Of a DNA stretch of 64,000 bases, positions 17,009-25,633 are shown one piece after another. This DNA is from Microvirga vignae (lineage in GTDB: Bacteria; Pseudomonadota; Alphaproteobacteria; Rhizobiales; Beijerinckiaceae), in assembly GCF_001017175.1 (NCBI RefSeq), contig NZ_LCYG01000064.1, positions 1 through 64,000 on the forward strand, given 5' to 3'. The notes beneath the pieces are model-generated. The model saw nothing but the letters and a program-made list of their open reading frames with translations. It was not told where the DNA came from and ran no database searches. The position numbers and the translations under genes are program-made. Each line of letters starts with the position of its first letter. Positions within the stretch are counted from its first letter, which is position 1.

Positions 17009-18469
17009 ATGGGTGCCACAACGGAGTTGCTTCGCCTCGATGATCCGCAGTGTTTATATGCCGACGCGCGAATGACGCTCAAGACAGTCAGTATGGATGG
17101 GCAACCGGTAATCCTCGCAGAAGGGCGCGTGCATTGGGCTGCGACGAATTTTCTTCGTAATCTACGAGAGACAGGCCGCTCGATTGCGACAGTCGATAAC
17201 TATAGGTCGATCCTGCAGGACTTTCTTACGATCGTGCATGACGCAGGGCGTACATGGGATATGGTCGACGATGAGTTCCTTGGAACTTGGCGAAGACATC
17301 TAATGGAGGATAGAGGAATAGCCAATGGAACTTTTAATGACCGAATTGATCTGATTGTTCGTTTCTATAGGTGGTCGCAGGAAAACTACTGGATTCAAAA
17401 TATCATAGGTGAAGGTTCCGCGAATGGGCGAAAGTATCCGATCTCGCTTGCTGACCATCCTCGCAAGAGAAACGCTAAGATCAGCGATTGGCGGTTTTTA
17501 ACAGAACGCAAGTCCATAACGGAAATTCCGTCACAGCAAGTGCTTGAAGATATCGATTGCGAGATCGCGGTCGGGCGAAAAGATAGAGATCTTGTCGAGC
17601 GGGATCAGATCGTGATTGCGTGGTTGCGAGGTCCCGGATTGCGGCGCTCTGAGGTGCTGCGGTTGAAATGTCGGCAGATACCCACAATTGACCAAATTGA
17701 TGCGCTTGAGGACAGTTTGGATGATGATCCTATCGGTGCGCTCTTGTACAGGATAGTTATCAGGCGCTCGAAGCGGGGCGGAGAACGCGCGATATACGTT
17801 CCTCTCACCCTCTTACGTCGGACTAGGGAATGGATCGATGGTTATCGTCGCAAGATGCTAACTGCGAAGATGAAACGTGGCGTCATTCTCGCTCGGCCTC
17901 AGGAAATTTTTGTGTCGACGAAGAGCGGTAAGGTACTGCAGGGGCAAGCTATCTCGAACATGTATATGCGTGCGCGTACCAATGCTGCTCGCCTAGTCGC
18001 CTCAGAAGGACGCACTGTTCGATCCGCGGTTCCGCATCGGAAGGCAAGGATTCACCACTTGCGACATGTTGCTATTACAGACCAGTATTTGATGCGGAGA
18101 ATGGCAGGTCAGGATCAAGGAACTGCCCTGTGGAAAACTAAGGAAGTGGCTGGGCACCGGTCTGTGCGTTCGACCGAAATCTACATGCATATTGGTGAGC
18201 GTCTGTTGCCTGAAGCGAAGCAGGCTGAAGAGACTGCTGCCAAGCACCAAAACAATCTCGCCGAGAGTCAGCGTAGGATCGATGCCATTAGAGCAGCAGG
18301 TGGCCAGGAGGCCGTATCAGCTGTGGACGAAGTACAGCAAGCGATAAGTGACGGAACTATTTCGGCTGTAGAATTGAAAGAGTTCCTCAAAGTTCGCAGG
18401 GGATCGAAGCGTGGGAATCGGGGAGGTGAAATCAAAAACAGTGTCAGCGTGTCAGAGGTTGTAGCGTAA
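17009..18469 (+). CDS. Tyrosine site-specific recombinase/integrase
   Basis: This 486-residue protein has a typical N-terminal SAM-like core-binding domain (about residues 30-135). The catalytic domain is complete: Arg212 in GLRRSE, His349 and Arg352 in IHHLRH, His383 in VAGHRSV and Tyr392 in EIYMH. It should catalyse strand exchange, alone or with the partner at 14017. A charged helical C-terminal extension of about 90 residues is unusual for a simple integrase. It is the last gene of the module, 63 bp after the coiled-coil gene. Confidence 0.88.
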   Translation: MGATTELLRLDDPQCLYADARMTLKTVSMDGQPVILAEGRVHWAATNFLRNLRETGRSIATVDNYRSILQDFLTIVHDAGRTWDMVDDEFLGTWRRHLMEDRGIANGTFNDRIDLIVRFYRWSQENYWIQNIIGEGSANGRKYPISLADHPRKRNAKISDWRFLTERKSITEIPSQQVLEDIDCEIAVGRKDRDLVERDQIVIAWLRGPGLRRSEVLRLKCRQIPTIDQIDALEDSLDDDPIGALLYRIVIRRSKRGGERAIYVPLTLLRRTREWIDGYRRKMLTAKMKRGVILARPQEIFVSTKSGKVLQGQAISNMYMRARTNAARLVASEGRTVRSAVPHRKARIHHLRHVAITDQYLMRRMAGQDQGTALWKTKEVAGHRSVRSTEIYMHIGERLLPEAKQAEETAAKHQNNLAESQRRIDAIRAAGGQEAVSAVDEVQQAISDGTISAVELKEFLKVRRGSKRGNRGGEIKNSVSVSEVVA

Positions 18470-18829
18470 AATATCCCCAAGAGGTCCTGCCTTGTCTTTG
18501 GCTGGAAGGTGCTGCTTTACCTAAAGCGTGTTGAACTTCTTTTAGCCCAGATGAATGCGCTGACGAGGCAAATGAAGGGCATGAATGAATATATTCCGTG
18601 ATACCGGTAATCATGCCTTGATCCCGTCTCTGGAGCCTCAACCGCAGGTCTCGTCGCGGCGGCAGAGTGCCCGTCGACGGAGGGGTCCAGTGGCCGGCGT
18701 GTGGTTCCTTGTGGCGGAGTTGCATCTAGTCGACGGATAGCTGCGGAATCCTGTAGCGCGACACTGTACAAGCGAGACAGTTCTGATACTCCTTTTCCCA
18801 ATAAACCGAAGCTGTCGAAAGCGGCCATC
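18470..18829. other. Intergenic stretch between recombination module and defence cargo
   Basis: There are 360 bp without a convincing gene. I looked for a HigB-type toxin before the HigA-like gene and found none in any frame. The GC content rises sharply from here into the helicase operon, so this may be a join between segments of different origin. Confidence 0.5.
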
Positions 18830-19168
18830 ATGAGAAAGTCCGGGGCGCATATTGTTTCTGATTTACACCATCCCGGGAAGCACCTCCGGAGGATGATCCT
18901 GCAGGATCTTGGGCTGTCCGTGACCGAGGCTGCCCAGTTGCTCGGTGTCCATCGAGTAGGGCTCTCACGCCTGCTCAACGGGCGCGCTTCCCTGTCCGCC
19001 GAGATGGCGATCCGGCTGGAAAAAGCCTTCGGGGCGGATGTGGAAGCCCTGATGGGGATGCAGAACAGCTACGACATCGCCCAGGCCCGCTTGCTCGAGG
19101 GGCGCATCACAGTCGAGCGTTACCTCCCGCCGTCCCATCAGCCGATCCAGGCTGGCCTGTCCCGATAA
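18830..19168 (+). CDS. HigA/VapI-type XRE-family HTH protein, without toxin partner
   Basis: The 112-residue protein has a helix-turn-helix (LSVTEAAQLLGVHRVGLSRL, about residues 28-47) followed by NGRASLSAEMAIRLEKAF, the hallmark of HigA/VapI antitoxins. The ATG at 18830 gives the usual N-terminus HPGKHLRRMI; an upstream in-frame start would add 43 atypical residues. No HigB gene is adjacent. It lies 18 bp before the helicase gene, so it is more likely a transcription repressor of the defence operon than half of a toxin-antitoxin pair. Confidence 0.75.
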   Translation: MRKSGAHIVSDLHHPGKHLRRMILQDLGLSVTEAAQLLGVHRVGLSRLLNGRASLSAEMAIRLEKAFGADVEALMGMQNSYDIAQARLLEGRITVERYLPPSHQPIQAGLSR

Positions 19169-19186
19169 TCACGAAAGTCTTTCAAA

Positions 19187-22100
19187 ATGCGGCTTGAGGA
19201 GATCGCTCCGGGGCAGAGCCTCACGGGCGTCGAACCTACCCAGATCGTGACCGTCGTCGCGGCCGTTCCCATCGGGGAGGGGGCGCTCCAGCTGATCTAC
19301 AGGACGCCGGACGGCGTGATGAAGGACCGGATGCTCGGCCGCGTCGAAGAGGCGGCGATCGACAAGGCGGTTGCCGGCCGGCCGTTCTCCTTCGATGGGG
19401 ACGGGGCCGCCTTCCAGCTGACCTGCGAGGCCAAGCGGATTGACCTGGCGTTCCTGTTCGACCCGATGATGGCGGTGCATACCTCGAACGTGCAGCCCCT
19501 CCCGCATCAGATTACGGCCGTCTACGAGTCGCTCCTCCCCCGGCAGCCCCTGCGGTTCGTGCTGGCCGACGATCCGGGAGCCGGCAAGACGATCATGGCG
19601 GGGCTCTACATCCGCGAGCTCGTCATGCGGGCTGACGCCCGCCGCATCGTCATCGTCGCGCCGGGTAGCCTCGTCGAGCAATGGCGTGACGAGCTGTTCG
19701 AGAAGTTTGGCCTCGAGTTCAAGATCTATTCGCAGCTGCTCGAGCAAGCCTCGCCCAGCGGAAACCCGTTTGAGGACCACCACCACCTGATCGTCCGGCT
19801 CGACCAGGCGTCCCGCAACGAAGAGCTGCAGGACAAGCTATGCGCTGCAGGCTGGGACCTCGCCATTTTCGACGAGGCCCACAAGCTCGGAGCCCACTAC
19901 TTCGGCTCGAAGCTCGAGAAGACCGGCAGGTACCGCTTCGCCGAGAAGCTGGGGGCTCACACCCGCCATCTGCTCCTGATGACGGCGACGCCGCATAACG
20001 GCAAGGAAGAGGACTTCCAGCTGTTCCTCGCTCTGCTGGACTCGGACCGGTTCTATGGGAAGTTCCGCGACGGCGTCCATAAGGTCGATGCCTCCGACCT
20101 GATGCGCCGGATGGTCAAGGAGGAGCTCCTCAAGTTCGACGGCACCCCGTTGTTCCCGGAACGTAGAGCCTACACAGTCAACTATGCGCTGTCCGACATT
20201 GAGGCGGCGCTCTACGAGGCGGTGACGAATTACGTCCAGACCGAGATGGGCAAGGCGGACGAGCTCGAGGGTGCGCGAAAGGGATCGGTTGGGTTTGCCC
20301 TCACGGCCCTGCAGCGGCGTTTGGCTTCAAGTCCGGAGGCCATTTACCAATCTTTGAAGCGGCGCAGGGAGCGCCTTGAGAGCCGCTTGCGGGAAGAGAA
20401 GGTTGGAACTCGGGGCCGGAGTATTCTGGCGGAGACCCTGGAGCATGCGCCGGAGGACGACGACGACCTGAGCGCCGAGGAGCAGGAAAATCTCGAAGAG
20501 ACTCTGATCGACGACGCCACCGCGGCCCGGACGGTCGCGGAGCTGGAGGCAGAAATCATCAGCCTCAAGGGACTCGAGCAGCAGGCGAAGCAGGTCGTCG
20601 CCTCGGGCCAGGACCGGAAATGGGATGAGCTGTCGAAGATCTTGCAGAACGAGTCGGAGATGCGCGACGCGTCAGGCCGGCAACGCAAGATGATCATCTT
20701 CTCCGAGCATCGCGACACGCTCAATTACCTCCATCAAAAGATCGCTGGTGTCCTAGGCAACGATGAGGCCATCGTCACGATCCATGGCGGTACCCACCGT
20801 GACGAGCGGCGCCAGGTCCAGGGGCTCTTCCGCACCGATCCGAACGTGCAGGTGCTGATCGCAACTGATGCGGCCGGAGAAGGCGTGAACCTTCAGAACG
20901 CCAACCTCATGGTCAATTATGACCTCCCCTGGAACCCGAACCGCCTCGAACAGCGTTTCGGCCGTATCCACCGCATCGGTCAGACCGAGGTGTGCCACCT
21001 CTGGAACCTCGTCGCCAAGGAGACCCGCGAGGGCGACGTCTACCACCGGCTGCTCAAGAAGCTGGAGGTCGAGAGCGAGGCCCTGAAGGGGCGCGTGTTC
21101 GACATCCTCGGTGAGGTCTTCGAGGACAGGAGCCTCAAGGATCTTCTGATGGATGCCGTCCGCTACGGCGACCAGCCGGAGGTGCGGGCCCGCCTGTCGC
21201 AAAAGGTCGACGCCGCACTTGATCATGACCACCTGAAGTCGCTGCTCAACCGGAACGCTCTCTCGCAGGAGGTGATGAGCCCCGAACGGCTCTTCGCCGT
21301 CAAAGAGGAGATGGAGAAGGCCGAGGCGCGACGCCTGCAGCCGTTCTTCGTCCGGGCGTTCTTCTCGCAAGCCTTCAACGCCCTAGGCGGCGTCATGCAC
21401 CCGCGCGAGGCCGGGCGGTACGAGATCACGCACGTTCCCGTGTCGATCCGCGAGAGGGACCGGCGCATCACCAGTCGAAATCGCCGGGACCAGGAGCCCG
21501 TCTTCAAGAAGTACGGGCGCATCTGCTTCGAACGCGAGGGTATCCAGCCGTTGGACAGGCCTGGATTGCAGCGTGCGGATCTCATGCACCCGGGTCATCC
21601 ATTGATGCTCTCGGTGTCCGACCTGGTGTTGGAGCAGCACGCGAACCTTCTCCGGCAAGGCGCCGTTCTGGTCGACCCGGCCGATGAAGGGACCGAGCCC
21701 TGGCTCATGTTCCTGCTGACCCACGAGGTGAAGTCGGGCGACGGGACGGTCCTCTCCAAGCGCCTCCAGTTCATCCGGGTCGGGCCGGACGGAAGTGCCT
21801 CGTTCGCGGGCTGGGCGCCGCACCTCGACCTCGAGCCCTTGCCGTTTGAGGAGCTCGACCTCGTGAAGGACCAGATTGCCGCGCCTTGGATCACAGCCGA
21901 CCAGGAGGCCCGGGCCGTATCGCTCGCCGCAAACACCCTGGTGCCTGAGCATTACGCCGAGGTCGCCGAGCGCCGCATCGAGCACGTGGACAAGACCCTG
22001 AGGGCGGTTCACGAGCGCCTGACGAAAGAGATTGCCTTCTGGCAAGACCGTTGGATCAAGCTGAAGGACGACCTCGACGCCGGGCGGGACGTGCGGCTCC

Positions 22101-22699
22101 CCTTCGACAATGCGCGTCGCACCCTCAGCGATCTCGAAGGGCGGCTTGAGAATCGCAAGAGGGAGCTTCAGTCCATGCGCCACGTCGTCAACGGCACTCC
22201 CATTGTTCTCGGCGGCGCACTTGTTGTCCCTGCCGGTCTCATGCGTTCCCGCCGCGGCGACGAGCAATCTGACCCAGTTGCGGCGACTTTCGCTGCTGAC
22301 GCTGCGGCTCGGGCACGAATTGAGAAGATCGCGATGGACGCGGTCCGGCGAGCTGAAGAGGCACGGGGATGCCGCGTCGTCGATGTATCGGCCGAAAAAT
22401 GCGGCTGGGACCTGACATCCTATCCTCCTGCCGTCGACAGGAAGCAGCCGGATCCACGCCACATCGAGGTGAAGGGAAGGGTGAAGGGGGCGAGCACCGT
22501 CACGATCACCCGAAACGAAATGCTTTATGCCTTCAACCAAGGCGACAAGTTCGTCCTGGCGATCGTCATCGTCGGTGAGAACGACGTTGCCGAAGGTCCC
22601 CACTACATCCGCAATCCATTCGATCGCGAACCTGCCTGGGGTGTCGCATCTGTAAACTATCATCTGGGCGATCTGCTCGCCCGTGCCGAGGCCAATTAG
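19187..22699 (+). CDS. SNF2-family DEAH helicase with C-terminal DUF3883 domain (DrmD-like)
   Basis: This is a 1170-residue SF2 motor. Motif I is DDPGAGKT with Lys134, motif II DEAH at residues 229-232, motif III MTATPHNG, and motif V/VI ATDAAGEGVNLQ through RFGRIHRIGQ. The C-terminus holds a DUF3883-type PD-(D/E)xK-like region with Asp1075 (GWDLTSYP) and Glu1094-x-Lys1096 (HIEVKG), so a nuclease or DNA-end-binding role is possible. Similar SNF2 proteins occur in DISARM (DrmD) and in loci with DUF1156 methylases. The methylase gene starts 1 bp after its stop. Confidence 0.85.
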   Translation: MRLEEIAPGQSLTGVEPTQIVTVVAAVPIGEGALQLIYRTPDGVMKDRMLGRVEEAAIDKAVAGRPFSFDGDGAAFQLTCEAKRIDLAFLFDPMMAVHTSNVQPLPHQITAVYESLLPRQPLRFVLADDPGAGKTIMAGLYIRELVMRADARRIVIVAPGSLVEQWRDELFEKFGLEFKIYSQLLEQASPSGNPFEDHHHLIVRLDQASRNEELQDKLCAAGWDLAIFDEAHKLGAHYFGSKLEKTGRYRFAEKLGAHTRHLLLMTATPHNGKEEDFQLFLALLDSDRFYGKFRDGVHKVDASDLMRRMVKEELLKFDGTPLFPERRAYTVNYALSDIEAALYEAVTNYVQTEMGKADELEGARKGSVGFALTALQRRLASSPEAIYQSLKRRRERLESRLREEKVGTRGRSILAETLEHAPEDDDDLSAEEQENLEETLIDDATAARTVAELEAEIISLKGLEQQAKQVVASGQDRKWDELSKILQNESEMRDASGRQRKMIIFSEHRDTLNYLHQKIAGVLGNDEAIVTIHGGTHRDERRQVQGLFRTDPNVQVLIATDAAGEGVNLQNANLMVNYDLPWNPNRLEQRFGRIHRIGQTEVCHLWNLVAKETREGDVYHRLLKKLEVESEALKGRVFDILGEVFEDRSLKDLLMDAVRYGDQPEVRARLSQKVDAALDHDHLKSLLNRNALSQEVMSPERLFAVKEEMEKAEARRLQPFFVRAFFSQAFNALGGVMHPREAGRYEITHVPVSIRERDRRITSRNRRDQEPVFKKYGRICFEREGIQPLDRPGLQRADLMHPGHPLMLSVSDLVLEQHANLLRQGAVLVDPADEGTEPWLMFLLTHEVKSGDGTVLSKRLQFIRVGPDGSASFAGWAPHLDLEPLPFEELDLVKDQIAAPWITADQEARAVSLAANTLVPEHYAEVAERRIEHVDKTLRAVHERLTKEIAFWQDRWIKLKDDLDAGRDVRLPFDNARRTLSDLEGRLENRKRELQSMRHVVNGTPIVLGGALVVPAGLMRSRRGDEQSDPVAATFAADAAARARIEKIAMDAVRRAEEARGCRVVDVSAEKCGWDLTSYPPAVDRKQPDPRHIEVKGRVKGASTVTITRNEMLYAFNQGDKFVLAIVIVGENDVAEGPHYIRNPFDREPAWGVASVNYHLGDLLARAEAN

Positions 22700-22700
22700 A

Positions 22701-25622
22701 ATGACCTATGCCATCAAAGCTCCAAAGAAGTTGATCGAGGTGGCGCTGCCGCTCGACGCGATCAACGCGGAGGCGTCTCGGGAGAAATCCATCCGGCAAG
22801 GACACCCGAGCACCCTGCATCTTTGGTGGGCTCGCCGGCCCCTGGCGGCGGCACGTGCAGTCATCTTCGCCCAAATGGTCAACGACCCGTCATGGAAGTG
22901 GGAAATGGACCACCCTACGGAGATACCGCCGAACCACCTCAAGGCGTCCTGGGCCAAGAGCCGGAAGCGGCTTTTCGGGATTGTAGAGGACCTTGTCAGA
23001 TGGGAGAACTCTTCCAACCAGGAAGTTCTCGAAAAGGCTCGTGCCGAAATTCAGCGGTCATGGCGAGAGACCTGTGAGTTGAATAAAGACCATCCGGAGG
23101 CGAGCGATCTGTTTGATCCGGAGAAGCTGCCTGGATTTCACGATCCGTTCGCCGGTGGTGGCGCCATTCCTCTTGAGGCCCAGCGTCTTGGGCTTAAGGC
23201 GCATGCCAGTGACCTCAATCCCGTCGCTGTTCTTATCAACAAAGCGATGATTGAGGTCCCACCGACATTTTCGAACCGAGCTCCAGTTGGCCCCGCGATC
23301 CTGGGAGGTGGAACACCCGATTTTGATCTTGGCCGCGCATGGGAAGGGACGGCGGGCTTGGCTCAGGATGTGCGCCGCTATGGTGCATGGATGCGGGATG
23401 AGGCACAAAAGCGAATTGGTCATCTCTACCCACCCATTGAGGTCACCGAAGAGATGGCACGAGGTCGGCCGGATCTGAAGCCACTGGTCGGGAAGCGGCT
23501 AACAGTTATCGCATGGCTTTGGGCCAGAACAGTAAAGAGCCCAAATCCGGCATTCAGACATGTCGATGTCCCGCTAGCCTCCTCGTTCATGCTTTCGGCT
23601 CGGGCGGGAAACGCTACCTATGTTGAGCCTGTGATCAGCGGCGACAGGTATCGCTTCCAGATCAACGTTGGGAGCCTTCAAGAGGGTGAGAAGGCGCGGA
23701 CTGGCACAAAGCTATCACGTGGGGCTAATTTTCGGTGCCTCATGTCGAACTCCCCAATACCAAGCGACTACATCTACAGCGAAGCTAATTCAGGGCGGAT
23801 GGGCGCCAAGCTGATGGCCATCGTTGCCGAGAGTGGGCGTGGGCGGGTGTTCTTGCCGCCGACAGAGGGGATGGAGGGCATCGCGCTTCAAGCGAACCCA
23901 CAATGGAAGCCTGATGTACCTATGCCCGAGAACCCACGGTGGTTCTCCCCGCCACTGTATGGGCTCCGCACGTTTGGTGACATCTTTACTCCTCGCCAAC
24001 TCATCGCGCTAAATACTTACTGTGATCTCATTTCGGAGGTGCGAGCTCGGATAGAGAGAGACGCTATCACTGCCGGCATGAGCGATGATGGGCGACGCCT
24101 GTCTGCAGGCGGAACAGGTGCCGCGGCTTACGCTGATGCGGTCAGCATTTACTTGGCTATCGCTCTAAGCAGGTTGACTGACATATGTAACTCCCTTTGC
24201 CGCTGGGAAGTTACCAAGACCCAAGTACGCAATCTGTTCGGGCGCCATGCTATTCCCATGCTATGGGATTTTGCCGAGAACAACGTATTTGGCGATGCGG
24301 CCGGCGACTACGCTACAAGCCTCGCCAATATGGCCAAGGCTCTGGACCGGCTGCCGTCAACGACGTGTAACGGAGTTGTCGCCCAAGCCGATGCTCAAAC
24401 TCAATCGATATCTGAGAGGAAGGTTGTTTCGACGGATCCTCCATATTACGCCAACATCGGCTATGCGGATCTCTCAGACTTTTTTTACGTGTGGTTGAGG
24501 AAAACACTGCGGGACGTCTGTCCGAACCTTTTTGCAACCATCTCAGTACCGAAGGCAGAAGAGCTTGTTGCGACGCCCTACCGGCATGGGAGCAACGAAA
24601 AGGCCGAGGCGTTCTTCATGACGGGCATGACAGAGGCAATGCATCGTCTGGCAGAGCAAGCACATCCGTCATTTCCGACGACAATATACTACGCGTTCAA
24701 GCAGTCTGAAACTGATGGTGCTGATGGAACGACAAGTACTGGTTGGGAGACATTCCTTGAGGCCGTTATTCGTGCAGGATTCGCACTAACTGGTACTTGG
24801 CCTATGCGAACCGAACTTGCCAACCGTATGATCGGGGCAGGCACCAACGCGTTAGCATCTAGTATCGTTCTTGTTTGCCGACCTCGACCACACAATGCAG
24901 CCACTATCTCGCGGAGAGCTTTTATTCGCGAACTCAACCAAGTCCTGCCTGATGCGTTGGATGAAATGACCCGTGGCTCCGGCGACGATCGGTCCCCAGT
25001 AGCCCCTGTAGATTTGTCGCAAGCGATCATCGGACCGGGAATGGCGGTCTTCTCGAAGTATGCTGCCGTCCTAGAGGCAGACGGGAAGCCAATGACCGTA
25101 TCGACTGCGCTGCGACTAATAAATCGCTTTCTCGCAGAAGACGACTTCGATCCGGATACGCAGTTTTGCCTTCATTGGTTCGAACAAAACGGCTGGGGTG
25201 AGGGGCGCTTCGGCGATGCTGACACCCTTACCCGTGCTAAGGGCACATCGGTCGAGGGCGTAAAGCAATCCGGTGTCATCCACGCTGTGGGAGGCGTAGT
25301 GCGTCTTCTCAAGTGGGCGGATTATCCGGCCGATTGGGAGCCTGAAACTGACTTCCGCCTTCCTGTATGGGAAGTGCTTCATCAACTCATCCGCGTGTTC
25401 CGGACCCAAGGTGAGGCAGGGGCTGGCGAAGTTCTCGGCGCCGTCGCTGCCAAGGCGGAAGTAACGCGTCAGCTCGCGTACCGACTCTACACCCTCTGTG
25501 AGCGTGCTGGCCGGGCCGAGGATGCACGGGCCTACAACGAAATCATCACAAGCTGGAGCGCCATCGAGACGGCTGCCGCCAAGGCCGCAGGTCCGAAACA
25601 AGCCTCTCTCTTTGACGCCTGA
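22701..25622 (+). CDS. DUF1156 adenine-type DNA methyltransferase (DPPY)
   Basis: The 973-residue protein opens with the DUF1156 region (EKSIRQGHPSTLHLWWARRP, about residues 32-51). The SAM-binding motif I is DPFAGGGAIPLE (from Asp148) and the catalytic motif IV is DPPY at 579-582. The 430-residue insertion between the motifs is normal for this family. DPPY predicts N6-adenine methylation, probably marking host DNA as self. The ATG at 22701 was chosen; a GTG 18 bp upstream overlaps the helicase. It is 11 bp before the DUF499 gene. No separate restriction subunit is evident, so the helicase nuclease-like tail is the candidate cutter. Confidence 0.85.
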   Translation: MTYAIKAPKKLIEVALPLDAINAEASREKSIRQGHPSTLHLWWARRPLAAARAVIFAQMVNDPSWKWEMDHPTEIPPNHLKASWAKSRKRLFGIVEDLVRWENSSNQEVLEKARAEIQRSWRETCELNKDHPEASDLFDPEKLPGFHDPFAGGGAIPLEAQRLGLKAHASDLNPVAVLINKAMIEVPPTFSNRAPVGPAILGGGTPDFDLGRAWEGTAGLAQDVRRYGAWMRDEAQKRIGHLYPPIEVTEEMARGRPDLKPLVGKRLTVIAWLWARTVKSPNPAFRHVDVPLASSFMLSARAGNATYVEPVISGDRYRFQINVGSLQEGEKARTGTKLSRGANFRCLMSNSPIPSDYIYSEANSGRMGAKLMAIVAESGRGRVFLPPTEGMEGIALQANPQWKPDVPMPENPRWFSPPLYGLRTFGDIFTPRQLIALNTYCDLISEVRARIERDAITAGMSDDGRRLSAGGTGAAAYADAVSIYLAIALSRLTDICNSLCRWEVTKTQVRNLFGRHAIPMLWDFAENNVFGDAAGDYATSLANMAKALDRLPSTTCNGVVAQADAQTQSISERKVVSTDPPYYANIGYADLSDFFYVWLRKTLRDVCPNLFATISVPKAEELVATPYRHGSNEKAEAFFMTGMTEAMHRLAEQAHPSFPTTIYYAFKQSETDGADGTTSTGWETFLEAVIRAGFALTGTWPMRTELANRMIGAGTNALASSIVLVCRPRPHNAATISRRAFIRELNQVLPDALDEMTRGSGDDRSPVAPVDLSQAIIGPGMAVFSKYAAVLEADGKPMTVSTALRLINRFLAEDDFDPDTQFCLHWFEQNGWGEGRFGDADTLTRAKGTSVEGVKQSGVIHAVGGVVRLLKWADYPADWEPETDFRLPVWEVLHQLIRVFRTQGEAGAGEVLGAVAAKAEVTRQLAYRLYTLCERAGRAEDARAYNEIITSWSAIETAAAKAAGPKQASLFDA

Positions 25623-25633
25623 GGAGCGCAATC

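Noticed and set aside
18470..18830. HigB-type toxin gene before the HigA-like gene
   Set aside because: No frame on either strand shows the HigB core such as the GQYSIRINDQWR-type segment.
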